Shown here: positions 1 to 11,654 of the stretch, in pieces
How positions within the stretch are numbered: position 1 is the stretch's first letter
Layout of the letters: each line of letters opens with the position of its first letter
Assembly: GCA_024291935.2 (NCBI GenBank)
Contig: CM044311.1
Location: 23,335,001-23,399,000 of the forward strand
Direction of reading: 5' to 3'
DNA length: 64,000 nt
Origin: Okapia johnstoni
Taxonomy: Eukaryota; Chordata; Mammalia; Artiodactyla; Giraffidae
Translations under genes and position numbers: made by a program
Notes under the pieces: generated by a model
Told to the model about the DNA's origin: nothing
The model's database searches: none
Seen by the model: only the letters and a program-made list of their open reading frames with translations

Positions 1-59
1 TCCTGCAGCTCATGGGGTCACAAAGAGTCGGACATGACTGAGTGACTGAACTCAACTGA
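1..59 (+). mobile_element. BovB LINE 3' end (cut by window start)
   Basis: The stretch reads as the last bases of a sense BovB (RTE LINE): the terminal CATGGGGTCACAAAGAGTCG block, then a tail of ACTGA-like pentamers ending near 59. The rest of the copy lies outside the window. A sense Bov-A SINE tail would look similar, but the pentamer tail favours BovB. Confidence 0.75.
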
Positions 60-205
60 AAAGACAATGAGGGCTCCCAGAACTGTGATCCAGAGGATGC
101 TTCCACCTCTTATGGTATGGCTGAAGACCTGGGGGAATGCAGGAAACACTATGTACCACTCCTTAAAGTGAACAAGGAAACAGGTTTTGGCCCCAGATAG
201 TTGAG

Positions 206-403
206 TTAGTCACTTAGTTGTGCCTGACTCTTGTGACCCCATGGATTTTAACCTGCAAGACTCCTCTGTTCATGGAATTCTCTAGGCAAGAATATTGGAG
301 TGAATTACCATTTCCTTATCCAGGGGATCTTCCCAACCCAGGGATCAAACCCAGGTCTCCTGCACTGCAGGTAGATCCTTTAACATCTGAGCCACCAGGA
401 AGC
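206..403 (-). mobile_element. Bov-tA SINE, antisense, with 14-bp TSD
   Basis: Full-length antisense Bov-tA: the body (GACTCTTGTGACCCC) comes first and the tRNA-like head ends in GAGCCACCAGGAAGC. It is flanked by a 14-bp direct repeat CCCAGATAGYTGAG (192-205 and 404-417, one mismatch), which fixes the insertion. The open frame at 218-412 is only this SINE read through. Confidence 0.93.
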
Positions 404-417
404 CCCAGATAGCTGAG

Positions 418-699
418 GTGCATGTAAAAGGAATGAATTCAGTGAACCCAGAGACTTGCATCTTCCCATACACAGAATGCTAAATTCTTTAACTTGATAC
501 TCGATCTTTGATGTTCAGACTGCCTACTTGCTTTGTTGCAAATTTGTATATAGCTTGACTTCCGCTCCTGCCTCCTTGGAGCAGTTTTCTCAGAGGTACT
601 GAGATGCTGTCTCCCAGGCTCAGAGCCCTAAACATTCCCACCAAAAAAATGACTCTCTACTTTCAGGTTGTGACTTTATGTTTTAGTCAACAGCTCTAT
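418..699. other. Unassigned interval
   Basis: No repeat, RNA gene or plausible coding exon recognised. Ordinary AT-rich sequence. Confidence 0.5.
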
Positions 700-1042
700 G
701 AATAAGTAGCTCAGGATATGACAGTATTTGCAGATAGGGAATTCAGAGAGGTAATTAAGGTGAAATGAAGCCATGCAGATGGGCTCTAATCCAACCTGAC
801 CAGTGTTCATCTCAGAAGAGGAAATTTGGACACACAAAGACATACCAAAGGTGCAAGTGCTCAGAGGATCATTACGTGACAAGACAAAAGGGAAATCATC
901 TGCAAATCAAAGAGAGAGACCTCAGAAGAAATTAAACATGGAAGCACCTTGACCTTAAATTTCTGGCCTTTAGAATGGTGAGAAAATGAATTTCTGTTTT
1001 TTAAGCCACCCAGTCTGTGGTACTGTGTTACAGTGGCCCTAG
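700..1042 (+). mobile_element. Ancient interspersed repeat, 3' part (LTR-like, family unsettled)
   Basis: Contains a familiar mammalian repeat ending: GGCTCTAATCCAACCTGACC near 781, then GAAAATGAATTTCTG near 983 and TTTTTAAGCCACCCAGTCTG near 999, closing with CCCTAGCAAACTAA. I recognise it as a widespread old repeat but cannot settle the family. The open frame at 676-882 (-) lies inside it and has no support as a gene. Confidence 0.6.
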
Positions 1043-1050
1043 CAAACTAA

Positions 1051-1259
1051 AAGTGTGAGTTGCTCAGTCGTATCCAACTCTCAGTGGTACCATGCACTGT
1101 AGCCCACCAGGATCCTCTGTCCTTGGGATTCTCCAGGCAAGAATACTGGAGTGGATTGTCATTCCTTTCTCCAGGGGATCTTCCTGACTCAGGGGTCAAA
1201 CCCAGGTCTCTGGCACTTCAGGCAGACTCTTGACCAACCGAGCCATCAGGGAAGCCCAT
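1051..1259 (-). mobile_element. Bov-tA SINE, antisense
   Basis: Begins GTTGCTCAGTCGTATCC and ends GAGCCATCAGGGAAGCCC. Inserted at the end of the ancient repeat just upstream; the target CAAACTAA is duplicated at 1043-1050 and 1260-1267. The B-box is partly lost (GGGGTCAAACCC). Confidence 0.92.
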
Positions 1260-1267
1260 CAAACTAA

Positions 1268-1704
1268 TACTCATGCTAAATAGGAAAGAGCGTGATGGAG
1301 GCTGAAATTATTCATGTATTGGAATGAGAGGCATCATTTTTATGGGAGTTATTTATGTGATGGTTGCCAACCCCCATTTATCTTTATACTTAGATGACCC
1401 AACTCACATGGTGTAGGAGACCCCAGGAGCTAGAAATGTTATGCATTACTGTTGCTGACACTTTTTTAGTTTAGAGGCTTGCTGCTCTAGTTCAATTGCT
1501 GACTCTGCTATACCACTTTAGCCCTTGAAAATAACACATGTCATTTTCAATTTCTGGACCAGCTGAAATCTGATACTGGTAGGCTTTTGTCACAAAAACC
1601 ACTTAACAATAAATGATTTTCAAGATATTCAGTGGATCTTCCATGCTTTTTACCATTTACAGACATCTGGTATGTTTGCATATTAGAAATGTCTCTTCCA
1701 AAAC
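1268..1704. other. Unassigned interval
   Basis: No known repeat or gene recognised. Small overlapping open frames on both strands (1547-1941) extend into the mariner element and show no family resemblance. Confidence 0.5.
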
Positions 1705-1786
1705 TGATAGATTGGCCAAAAATTTGTTTGGTATTTTCCATAGGATATTACAGAAAAGTCTAAATGAATTTTTGGCCAACCCAGTA
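1705..1786. mobile_element. Mariner-type MITE (about 82 bp)
   Basis: Short palindromic element: left arm GATTGGCCAAAAATTTG, right arm AATTTTTGGCCAACCCAGTA. This is the ruminant mariner-derived MITE pattern (TTGGCCAA... arms, about 80-85 bp). It has no transposase capacity. Confidence 0.85.
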
Positions 1787-2070
1787 AAACATTTTCTGAC
1801 TGCCATCTTAGTTCTTTTTTGTTCACGTATCTTAGGAAGGATGTTTTGTCTCTGAATGTGACTGTAACCAGAATGGGATAATACACTCTCAATTACTTCC
1901 TCGATAATGATTAGGATAAACAACTTGAAGATTATATACACTCATTTCAGGCTCCTACCCCCACCATTCTTAGGTATTATGCTTCATTCTTTCCTGTAAA
2001 GGCAACTTCAGGTCAGTCTGATTAGTATACACCTCAAGTGGCATCCTGAAGGGAGTCTAGGAAATAAGCC

Positions 2071-2376
2071 TTGTTGTTGTTCAGTGTCTAAGCCACGTCT
2101 GACTCTTTGGACTTTGGACCCCATGGACTTCAGTATGCCAAGCTCCTCTGTCCTTCACTGTCTCCCAGAGTCTGCTCAAATTCATGTCCATTGAGTTGGT
2201 GATGTTATCTAACCATCTCATCCTCTGCCGCCCACTTCTCCTTTGTCCTTCATTCTTTCCCAGCATCAGGCTCTTTTCCAGTGAGTCGGTTCTTAGCATC
2301 AGGAGGCCAAAGTTTTGGGGGTTCAGCTTCAGAATCAGTCCTTTCAAAGAATATTCAGGGTTGATTTCCTTTAGGA
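2071..2376 (-). mobile_element. BovB LINE 3' end, antisense (about 300 bp)
   Basis: Antisense 3' terminal piece: GTCTGACTCTTTGG, then TGTCCATTGAGTTGGTGATG, CAGCATCAGGCTCTTTTCC and TTGATTTCCTTTAGGA, in the usual BovB order. Strongly 5' truncated. The minus-strand frame at 2081-2347 is the C-terminal tail of the BovB polyprotein and is not a host gene. Confidence 0.92.
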
Positions 2377-2784
2377 GAGAATAAGGCTATATTCATTTTA
2401 AGTTAAGTTAGCTAGATTACCATGTTAAATAAGCATAGTCTTAGACCATAAAGATAATGACCATTTGGCTGAATTCATTACCATGGCCATGCAGGTGAAA
2501 GTAAGGAACATATTAGATCTTTGTAAGTTCAATAAAAATGCCCTTGTGTACAAAGCCAATTATTCAAACTAAACTGGGGGCTTCGGACTACAGTTCTTGG
2601 GTGAAAACCAGGTATTAACCTGCCTCCTTTTCAGAAACATGGTGACTTGCTCATTAGATGTGGTTATAAGTGATCTTCAAGTGTTTAAGAAAATACTCCT
2701 GTGGCTATAGAAGACTTTCAGATTATCATCAGTTCAGTGGTATGCTTTGAATTTAAATGTCCCATAGAATTATTTTCCCAATTT
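2377..2784. other. Unassigned interval
   Basis: Nothing recognised between the BovB piece and the L1 3' end. Confidence 0.5.
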
Positions 2785-3085
2785 TATTTATTTATTTAAA
2801 ATCTTTTTTTATTTTATACTGGAACACAGTTGACTAACAATGTTGTGTTAATTCCAGGAGTATAGGAAAGGGATTCAGTTATATATATTCATGTATCTAT
2901 TCTTTTTGAAGTTCTTTTCCCATTTAGATTATTATAGAATATTAAGCCGAGTCCTCTATGCGACACAGTAGGTCCTTGATGGTTACCTATTTTAAATATG
3001 GTAGCATTTTCAGTCCTAAACTCTCAAACTATCCCTCTCCTGACACATTCTCCACTGGTTACCATAAATTCATGCTCTAAGTCAG
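2785..3085 (-). mobile_element. L1 3' end, antisense
   Basis: A T-rich start (complement of the poly-A tail), then a sequence like the ruminant L1 3' UTR: AACAATGTTGTGTTAATTCC, ATATATATTCATGTATC, CACAGTAGGTCCTTGATGG. It is 5' truncated and moderately diverged. Confidence 0.8.
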
Positions 3086-4377
3086 GGAACTCCTCCTAAA
3101 ATTCATTTTTGCACAGAGATGGAGTCTGGTAATTAGTACTAAGTCCTGGGGCACTGGATCCATGTCTCATGAAATGGCAAATTCAGAAACCGAAAAACAG
3201 CACATGGCTTTCTAAGGTAGACCCTGATAGTTTACGGGATTTGTTCAGCCAGTAGAGACCAGCATGCAAGGACATGTTTGAAATCTGCAGGAAGGGCTCA
3301 TCCTGCTGCTTGGACTCATGTAACAGCCTAGGTTAAATGCAGAAGGAGAATAATGGAACAGATTTGGTCCCAGCCACTATCTGTCAAGTTAACCAAAATA
3401 GTCAGTGGAGATATGTTCTTATGAGGACATTTCCCAGAAGTCAGAACTGTGGAAAATGAGGGGCAGGTATTACTTGGAGACAGTCTTCTATAGATCTCCT
3501 ATTTTCCTGCATATCTTGATCAAGATTACTTTTAATGATGTTTACACAGTAAAGAGCCTTGAAAGCTAGAAATATCCCCTTTCAACACAAAGGGCAGATC
3601 TATTCATAGCCCAATACAGTAAAATAGTGTCTCTGTCTGGAAGGAAAGGGAAATCAAGCTTAGTATTTGTGATCAAAGATTAGGTTTCCTAAACTCAGAG
3701 TTTCTCTCCTATTAAAAATTTCACTCACGTGCAGGCTTCACCTGGCCATCTTTGCCATGCCCCGAGGGAGTTGCAGCTTGAGGAACTTTGCTCAAGAAAA
3801 TGCTGATATTCTGGCTCCTGGAATTGCTGTGATTAATAAAGTTATTTGACTCAGGAGTGTCATGCCTTCTGCTAGCATCCATAAAACAGCGGCAGGCTCA
3901 CCTGTTGGCTTTCAAGGAGGATAAAATCTAAGACTCTTCACACTACTTGACGCTCTGAGACATGCTGTGAGTGTAGATGTCTCAGTTTGCATTTTAGACA
4001 TGGAAGAAAAGAAAGAAATGATTAATAAGCCAAAATAGATGATATCTAGTCTAAAGATTAACCCAAGTAGAAAATTAAAAGAAACTTGCTTAAAACTCCC
4101 TGTGAATAAATCTGTCTTTGAGGTTTTTTTTTTTTTTTGGTTATTATTCTTTGACACTTTTATATAAAAACCATTTAATTAATTTAGTTCAAGGCATGGA
4201 GAAAAGAATATCCCCTGCTCTTTGGGAAATAAGCCTGTAAGAAATTTAGTAAAAGCTTTATTGAATAATGCAACAGAAAGAGTAGAAATTCTACCTATAT
4301 GAAGGACTCTGGCCACTAGTGCAAAGAGAAAAAACTCCCAAACATCTGTTTCTAATACAGATTGTTCTCTTAATATG
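3086..4377. other. Unassigned interval with a short poly-T
   Basis: No recognised repeat over most of the span. Around 3720-3900 is a GC-richer patch containing AATAAAG (3836-3842) that could be a worn LTR tail. A poly-T run at about 4123-4138 may mark a lost retroposon end. The frame at 3912-4157 (-) has no recognisable family. Confidence 0.45.
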
Positions 4378-4592
4378 TGAGCTTCTCTGGTGGCTCAGTC
4401 AGTAAAGAATCTGCCTGCAATGCAGGAGATCCGGTTCGATCCCTGGGTGTGGAAGATACCCTGGAGAAGGGAATGGCTACTCATTCCAGTATTCTTGCCT
4501 GGAGAATCCCCATGGACAGAAAAGCCTGGTGAGTTACAGTCCATGGTTTGCAAACAGTAGGACACAACTTAGTGACAGTACCACTACCGTCA
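4378..4592 (+). mobile_element. Bov-tA SINE, sense
   Basis: tRNA-like head CTTCTCTGGTGGCTCAGTC with A-box, an intact B-box GGTTCGATCCC at about 4433, then the Bov-A body ending in AGGACACAACTTAGTGAC. A probable 9-bp TSD CYTAATATG lies at 4369-4377 and 4593-4601. Confidence 0.93.
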
Positions 4593-5174
4593 CCTAATAT
4601 GAAAGTCTACATTTCCATGACTTATTCATACTGGTGCACTGATATGACTGCAGACATGTGAAATACACTGTATGAATTGGCTGAAGCTGCTGTCTCATAC
4701 CCATAAGTATCATCTGTTTGGACTGGGGATCCTTGCTCCAACTCGGTGTGATGGATCTTCTAACCATCTACAGTTAGGAACCTCTTCTCTTCCCCAGAGT
4801 CCAGCATGTCATTGAACCTGTAGGACCCTAGTCCAGGGAATTAGCCCACATTCACCCTGATTAACCATAGCCTTTGCTGTCTCAGTTATTAAATATTCTG
4901 AAGACATAATAGATTCATTATTAATTTAAGTACTGAAATTTCAATTAATTTATCTAAAATCACTATCTTTATCTTCCCTCCAAAATGTGGCCCTCCTCCT
5001 TTGTATTCTGCTTCAGAGAGATTCACCATTAAACCCAGTGATCTTATTGTGAAAGAAATCTTTCATATTTCTCTTTCTTCTGCACATCTAAATCCTCTCC
5101 ATTCTATTGTTTGCTCTGTAATATACTTTTGACTTCCTCATCTCCTTTATAACTAACTTATTTCTCTCTGCCTG
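4593..5174. other. Unassigned interval
   Basis: No repeat or gene recognised. Confidence 0.5.
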
Positions 5175-5398
5175 TTGCTTCCCAGGTGGTGCTAGTGGTA
5201 AAGAACCCATCTGCCAGTGCTGGAAACAAGAGACAGGGATTTGATCACTGGGTCGTGAAGATGCCCTGGAGGAAGGCATGACAACCCACTCCAATATTCT
5301 TGCTGGGAGAATCCCATGGACAGAGGAGCCTGGAGGTGTACAGTCCATAGCATCACAAAGAGTCAGACACAATAGAGTGCCAAAACAAACAAACAAAA
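5175..5398 (+). mobile_element. Bov-tA SINE, sense, with AAAC tail
   Basis: Head TGCTTCCCAGGTGGTGCTAG, degraded B-box (GGATTTGATCACTGG), body CCATGGACAGAGGAGCCTGG, and a CAAACAAACAAAAAAAAG tail. The minus frame at 5088-5396 is mostly this SINE in reverse. Confidence 0.92.
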
Positions 5399-5818
5399 AA
5401 AAGAGCCAATAGAAACTGGCTGATGAGTTCTTTTAAATGCTTAAAAAGTATGTCATTTGGCTTTATTTGGTATTAGCTTTAAACTTCTGTCTATATTGAA
5501 TTGAATGGGCTTGAAATAAAGCTATAAAGTAGATTTTGAATTATGAGCCATCTCAGGCTTCAACCAGAAATATTTCTTTATCTGGATAGAGAGGGGGAAT
5601 TTCCAATTATATATTCAAGTTTCAAGGCCAACTATATATGTTTTCATAATATTTTTTCACAGGGAATATTTTGGAAGTTCAAGCTGGGTGAAGAATAAGA
5701 TGCAGACATCTTTGGAAACCTTCAACTATTCATTCAGAAAATCTTTGGGCAAACAAACACAGTCATTATAGATTATAAAAACACTTTCCATCTATGTGTG
5801 TTGTGACATATATATATA
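5399..5818. other. Unassigned interval
   Basis: AT-rich, with nothing recognised. It ends in a TATATATA run (5808-5818) that is the insertion point of the next BovB copy. Confidence 0.5.
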
Positions 5819-6791
5819 TTCAGTTCAGCCACTCAGTCATGTCTGACTCTTTGCAACCCCATGGACTGCAGCACACCAGGCTTCCTTGTCCATCACCAAC
5901 TCCCGGAGCTTGCCCTAACTCATGTCCATTGAGTCCGTGATGTCCTCCAACCTCTCATGCTCTGTCATTCTCTTCTCCTCCACCTTCAGTCTTTTCTAGC
6001 ATCAGGGTCTTTTCAGAACGAGTCACTTCTTTGCTGAAGGTGGCCGTAGTATTGGAGCTTCAGCTTCAGCATCAGTCCTTCCAATGAATACTCGGGATTG
6101 CTTTTCTTTAGGATGGACTGGTTGGATCTCCTTGCAGTCCAAGGGAATATCAAAAGTCTTCTCCAACATCACAGTTCAAAAACATCAATTCTCCAGCACT
6201 CAACTTTCTTTATAGTCCAACTCTCACATCCATACATGACTACTGGGAAAACCATAGCCCTGACTAGATGGACCTTTGTTGGTAAAGTAATGTCTCTACT
6301 TTTTAATATGCTGTCTACGTTGGTCATAACTTTTCTTTCAAGGAGAAAGCGTCTTTTAATTTCATGGCTGCGGTCACCATCTGCAGTGATTTTGGAGCCC
6401 CCAAAATAAAGTCTGTCACTGTTTCCATTGTTTCCCAATCTATTTGCCATGAAGTGATGGGACCAGATGCTGTGATCTTAGTTTTCTGAATTCTGAGTTT
6501 TAGGCCAACTTTTTCACTCTCCTCTTTCACTTTTGTCAAAAGGCTCTTTAGTTCTTTACTTTCTGCCATAAGGGTGGTGTCATTTGCATATCTGAGATTA
6601 TTGATATTTCTCCCAGCAATATTGATTTCAGCTTGTGATTCATCCAGCCTGGCATTTCTCATGAAGTACTCTGCATATAAGTTAAATAAGCAGGGTGACA
6701 ATATACAGCCTTGACGTACTCTTTTTCTCGATTTGGAACCCGTCTGTTGTTTCATGTCCAGTTCTAACTGTTGCTTCTTGACCTACATCCC
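5819..6791 (-). mobile_element. BovB LINE, antisense, about 970 bp
   Basis: Runs from the 3' end (CAGTTCAGCCACTCAGTCAT) through the C-terminal region into the reverse-transcriptase palm and stops abruptly after CTTCTTGACCTACATC. It is flanked by similar AT runs, so a TSD cannot be read with certainty. The plus-strand frame at 6098-6409 is its antisense shadow. Confidence 0.95.
6324..6755 (-). pseudogene. BovB reverse-transcriptase remnant, catalytic box mutated
   Basis: A 143-codon minus-strand frame within the BovB copy. Residues 15-27 carry the QGCILSP motif of RTE reverse transcriptases. Residues 56-59 read YAND where the family has YADD, so one catalytic aspartate is replaced by Asn. The start Met is not meaningful: the frame is an internal slice of a 5'-truncated polyprotein lacking endonuclease, fingers and C-terminus. 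No activity is expected. Confidence 0.9.
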
Positions 6792-8599
6792 GGAGCATAT
6801 ATTTGTACATATATATATTTATATATATAAACTGAGGAGGAAGAAACGGTATTTTTTTGAATTTTTAAGCTATATCAATGCTATAATCCAATGATTACTA
6901 TAGTATTATTGAAATGTTATGGTACTAGCCACTTTTATTTTTTACTTTCCTGGCAGATATATACTGTCCTACTGGGTTAGGAAAAAAATATATCCATATT
7001 ATTCAAATCTTTTTGTTTCAGCTCTCTGTCTAGTTATCCAAACTTTATACTCTTTTCAATTAAGTTTCTTTCTCTGTCATCCATTTTTCTTAGTATAAGA
7101 GAATGCTGCTGGTATTTAAAATCTTGCTATTTGGTTTTGTTCAGTCAGAACACATTGCAGAATGTTCATGCACTCCAAGAAATCAGGCAACTAACTTTCT
7201 TTCAGTTTGGAAGTTTATTCAAATTCAGTTGTCCTGGCTGTGTCTCTGGATCTGAAGAAGCAAATAGCTTCCACAGTGAATTATTTCTCACCTTAAAAAT
7301 GAATGTCAATAACTAATCTGCCACAAATGCTGGGAAGTTTAACTTCTTCCTGAAGATTTTTATCCTTATTTTAAACTGTTGGATTAACAAAATTTCCAGA
7401 CAAAGTGATGTCGTAACCTGTGACTTCATATGGTTTAGAAACTTAGGATCAGGTCAGTTTTCCTTTGGGTTCCCTCTAAATAAATATTCTGATTCCAGAA
7501 AATGACATTTTTTTTAATGATTGTCATTATTCCAGAAACTACCATTAAGCTATGTTAATATTCAATGATGTTATGTGACATAGACCCTGGATTTTGAGCA
7601 CTAAATTTCCTGATCATTGCAGGTAACTCACATAATATATACATATGTTGCTCATTGTGGGGAATTTTCTCTTGATTTTCTGATTTAAAGATCTGGATCT
7701 TGGGGAACAGAAGAAGGCTCCTTAAAGGTAATAATTATGTCTCAGTCTCTCCATCCAGGTTTGCTTTCCATCGTTGCTACTATTTCTGATGTCCTATCAC
7801 CACCATTAGGATTGTGTTCTTCTTCTGTATTTAATTTTTTTCTTAATTAAAACCTCTCAAATATAACTTCTGCCTAATTAAAATTAATATTTGCTAGGCA
7901 GGGAACTTAAGTGGGTAAAGCTACTAAGATGAAGATACCTGTCCCAAAACTGGAGGCTGTAGGTTGCAGAGAAAATGCCTTTGCAGGTTACGGCATTGGT
8001 TTTGTCAAACTTCTAATAGTTCAAAAGCATTAACAGTACCATTTTATATAACATCTTTCAATTTAAAAATGCTGACTTAATATTTGTTAACCCCAAATAT
8101 AATCTAAGAATATTTGGTAAGGGAGAAAATTCACAATAAGAATCATTCTGTGATTTATAGGATAACTAGACAGATAGCATATTTAAAGTTGTCTAGTTTT
8201 TTTTATATTGAAAGCTAAGCACAGATTTTATCAAAACGTCATGCTCCTTTAATGCTTAACTATATATATTCACAAAATGCTATAGTGTTAGATTTAAAAA
8301 TAATATTTATATATGAAAGAAATGTTTTTCCACTTGATTGCGTTAACTGGAAACACTTATTTAAAAAAAAAATGTTAATGGACTATTCTGGAAAGCTGTC
8401 CAAGATGTGTTAGTATAAACTTATGCCATAAATGGATTACTGTCATCCATCTAAGGATTATTTCAACGACCACGACATTGATCTCTCACCTGAATCTTCC
8501 CCAGAATGGATACAATTTAAAATAATGTGAGGCAATATTAAAAATTAATTGAGATGAAATCCATCTGGAATTATTTTGACTTCAATTATCAGCATATCT
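6792..8599. other. Unassigned AT-rich interval
   Basis: 1.8 kb with no repeat family recognised and no plausible exon. It starts with a TATATATTTATATATATAA run (about 6812-6830). The small frame at 7131-7316 has no recognisable domain. Confidence 0.5.
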
Positions 8600-10626
8600 C
8601 TTCACAGATGATAGAAAATCACTCAAAAATTAGGGGAAAAAAAGGTTCTGAAGACCACAATTGACACAAACTGACATACGTAGAATACTCACCCAACAAA
8701 AATAGAATTTATCTCATTTGTAAGTGCATATTTAACCTTCATCAAAAACAACCATGTGGTGAACTATAACAAAGCTTCAAAAAATTTTAAAATATTAAAA
8801 TAAGTTGAAATTTTAAAATATTTGAAGTAATTCAAATTATTTTCTCTAATTATGGGATTAAAATGGAAATCAGTAATAAAATTATACTAGGAAAATATGT
8901 ACTACCTGAAAATTAAATAATATATTCCTAAACAACTCATAGATCAAGAAATGAATCAGCATAGATAACAGAAAATTACTGAACTGAATTATAATAAAAT
9001 ATAACAGATCAAAACTTGTGGGATATAGTTTAAGCAATGTTTAAAGAAAAAAAACATAGACTTATATGCATATATGAAAAAGAAGAATGGGTAAAATTTT
9101 TTAAAAAATTCAACTTTCTATTTCAAGAAGGAGAAGTGTGGAAAAAAGAAAAGGATAATAAAAATGAAAACAAAGGACATTTGAAAAGTACTGTAGAATA
9201 GAGAAAAAGACAAAGTCAAAAACTAGAATTTTGAAAAGACTGAAATTTGTTAATTTGTTAATCCTTAACAAGATTGATCAAGGTAAAAAAGAGAAAAAAA
9301 AAGTAGCAAAAATAAAAATGGAAAAGATGGCATAAATATAGATCTATAATACAAATAACTAAAGAACATTATGAATAACTTTGAAGGGAAACATAATGTA
9401 GTTAGAATGAACAAATGCCCACAGTTTACAATTTACTGAAGTTAAGAGGTGATATATAAAATCTTACTAGTGAAACATCTGTTAAAGAAATTAAATTTGT
9501 TATTTTAAAAATGTTCCCACAGGAAACTCCAGCACCAGATGCTTTTAATAGTAAAGTTTTCTAACTATTTAAAAAAAGAAATTAATCTTGCACAAAATTT
9601 CTGAAAAAAAAAAATGAAGCTGACCTTTACTTAATGAGGCTGACAAAAAGAAGAATCCTAAATCTTGTCAAGAAGAGTCAAGAAAGAAAAAAAAACAAAA
9701 GTATCAGCAGAAGGCATACTGGAGCACTTAACTCAAATTCAACACCCTTTCATGAAAAATCTTTCAATAAGCTAGGGCAAAAAGTGATTTATTTTTTGAT
9801 TTATTTTTTTTAAATGACAAGAAATATGTACAGAAAACATAGAAGGTAAATGTATTTGGTGATTTAAAAATAAAAGTTGAAAACTTGTAGAGGGTGAAGA
9901 GGAAAAATATACCCACATTTCCACTTGTATATTTTAATGAAGAGCCTGAACATTGTAGTAAGGCAAGGGTAAAAGAGAGATAATAAAAGGGTAAAAAAAT
10001 TTTCTTATGATGATAAGAAATGAAGGTAAAGAACTATCAGTAAAATTGTCATTTTCTTAAAGATAACAGGACAACTAAAAATTCAAATATTCTATGAACC
10101 ACCTTATTAAATTAATGAATGTGTTATCATCAAATCCAAGATCAATATAAAAAAAAGTTCTATAGAAATAGAAAAACACAATTGGAAATTTAAGAAGTGG
10201 TATCACTTACACAGCAATGAAAATATCACATATGACAAAAGTTTGTAAGAATTAACACTAAAATCTAAAAAATATTCAAAAATTCTTGATGACCAAACTA
10301 ACAGTGTGTTTGTTTATAGAGACTCCATATTGCAAACAGGTCAAATTTATTTATATGTTGGCAATATCAATCAATATATTCATAGCTTTTTTCCCCTCAG
10401 AAGTTAATAAATAGATTACAAAGTCATATGGACAAACAAAGTGATGAGATAAAAAAAAAAGAGCCAAAAAGAAAGGCAAAATAACCTTCTTGTAGAAGAA
10501 CAATCCTAGCAATATTACATAGTACTAAATATAATACTACAATAAACTACAAAGCTATACTTATACATTGTGTTCAGATAACAGAAAAAAAAAAAGACAG
10601 TATGAACAAGATACAGATTCTGTATG

Positions 10627-10841
10627 GTGTTCATGTATGGTCAGTCATATCCAACTCTTTGCCAGCCCATGGACTGTAGCCCACCAGGCTCCTCTGTTCC
10701 TCTGTCCATGGAATTTTTCAGGCAAAAATGCTAGAGTGTGTTGCCATTTCCTTCTCCAGAGGATATTCCCCACCCAGGGATCAAACCTGGATTTCTTGCA
10801 TTGGCAGATGGATTCTTTACCACTAGGCTACCTGGGAAGCT
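10627..10841 (-). mobile_element. Bov-tA SINE, antisense, inside L1
   Basis: Body begins GTCAGTCATATCCAACTC and the tRNA-like end is CTAGGCTACCTGGGAAGC. There is a local duplication in the body (CTCCTCTGTTCCTCTGTCC). It interrupts the degraded L1. The plus frame at 10568-10864 is this SINE read through. Confidence 0.9.
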
Positions 10842-10933
10842 ACATCAAAATATATGATCTTTAATTAACAGTGGTGATAATGTCAGTGAAAAGTGGAAAT
10901 GATTATGATCTCAATACATGTCAATTCAACATC

Positions 10934-11018
10934 TACTGAGTTGGCCAAAAGAGTTCATTTGGATTTTCTGTTTCATCTTACAGAAAAATCCTCAGCGAAT
11001 ATTTTGGCCAAACCAATA
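10934..11018. mobile_element. Mariner-type MITE (85 bp) inside L1
   Basis: Arms GAGTTGGCCAAAAGAGTTC and GAATATTTTGGCCAAACC, bounded by TA dinucleotides as expected for mariner target sites. Inserted in the L1 remnant, so it is younger than that L1. Confidence 0.88.
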
Positions 11019-11654
11019 TTTATGAAAAACAAATTTCTTCATTGGTATCTCACAATTATATATAAAAATAAAATCCAAATGGGTTACAGATGTAAACGTG
11101 AAAGAAAAATATTATAAAGGTTTGAGAATGAGATATCAAGAAATAATTTTCAATATTAGAGCAGACAATAATTTTTTAGGACAGGATGCAAAGCTTGCAA
11201 AAAAGACAAATAAGCTACATTAAAATTAGGAACCTTGCTCCATCAAAAGGCACCAGTAAGAGAGTGAAAATTGAAACTATAAAGTGGAAAAGGTATTCAT
11301 AATTCATATATGCATAAAGATCTCCCAGCCAAAATAATTAACTAATTTCTGCAAATCAAAAAACCAGATAATCAGATGATTTTAATGGGCAAAAGACTTA
11401 ACATTTTGTGAAAGAGAAGGTTCAAAAGGCCATTGAATATTATAAATATGGTTCACATTAATCATCAGGGAAATACACATTAAAGCCATAAGTTGATACT
11501 ACTTTTCAACTAAATGGCTAAATTTAAAAATACAGACATAATCAAGTATCAGTGAGGACATGGAGCATCAAGAACTGAGATACAATACTAATAACGGTGC
11601 ATATTTGAAACCATTTAAGATAACTTTATGGCAGTGTGACTACCATCTCTATCT

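Larger units (their letters stand above)
8600..11640 (+). mobile_element. Highly degraded L1 (ORF2 to 3' part), sense
   Basis: An A-rich strand whose order matches L1 ORF2 to the 3' end: GTGGTGAACTATAACAAAGC near 8757, an AAGATTGATCAAGG stretch near 9270, CCAGCACCAGATGC near 9527, AACACCCTTTCATGAAAAATC near 9741, CTACAAAGCTATAC at 10547, GCTCCATCAAAAGGC at 11240 and AATCATCAGGGAAATACACAT at 11459. No long frame survives. It is split by a SINE and a mariner MITE. The oldest parts at both edges are uncertain. Confidence 0.78.

Noticed and set aside
4378..4450. tRNA gene called from A-box and B-box
   Set aside because: The boxes belong to the tRNA-like head of a Bov-tA SINE; there is no cloverleaf with a proper anticodon stem, and the sequence continues into the SINE body.
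6098..6409. Plus-strand frame of 103 codons, and similar ones at 12196-12549, 37099-37437 and 48624-48935
   Set aside because: All are antisense shadows of the same BovB region and resemble each other only because BovB is repeated.
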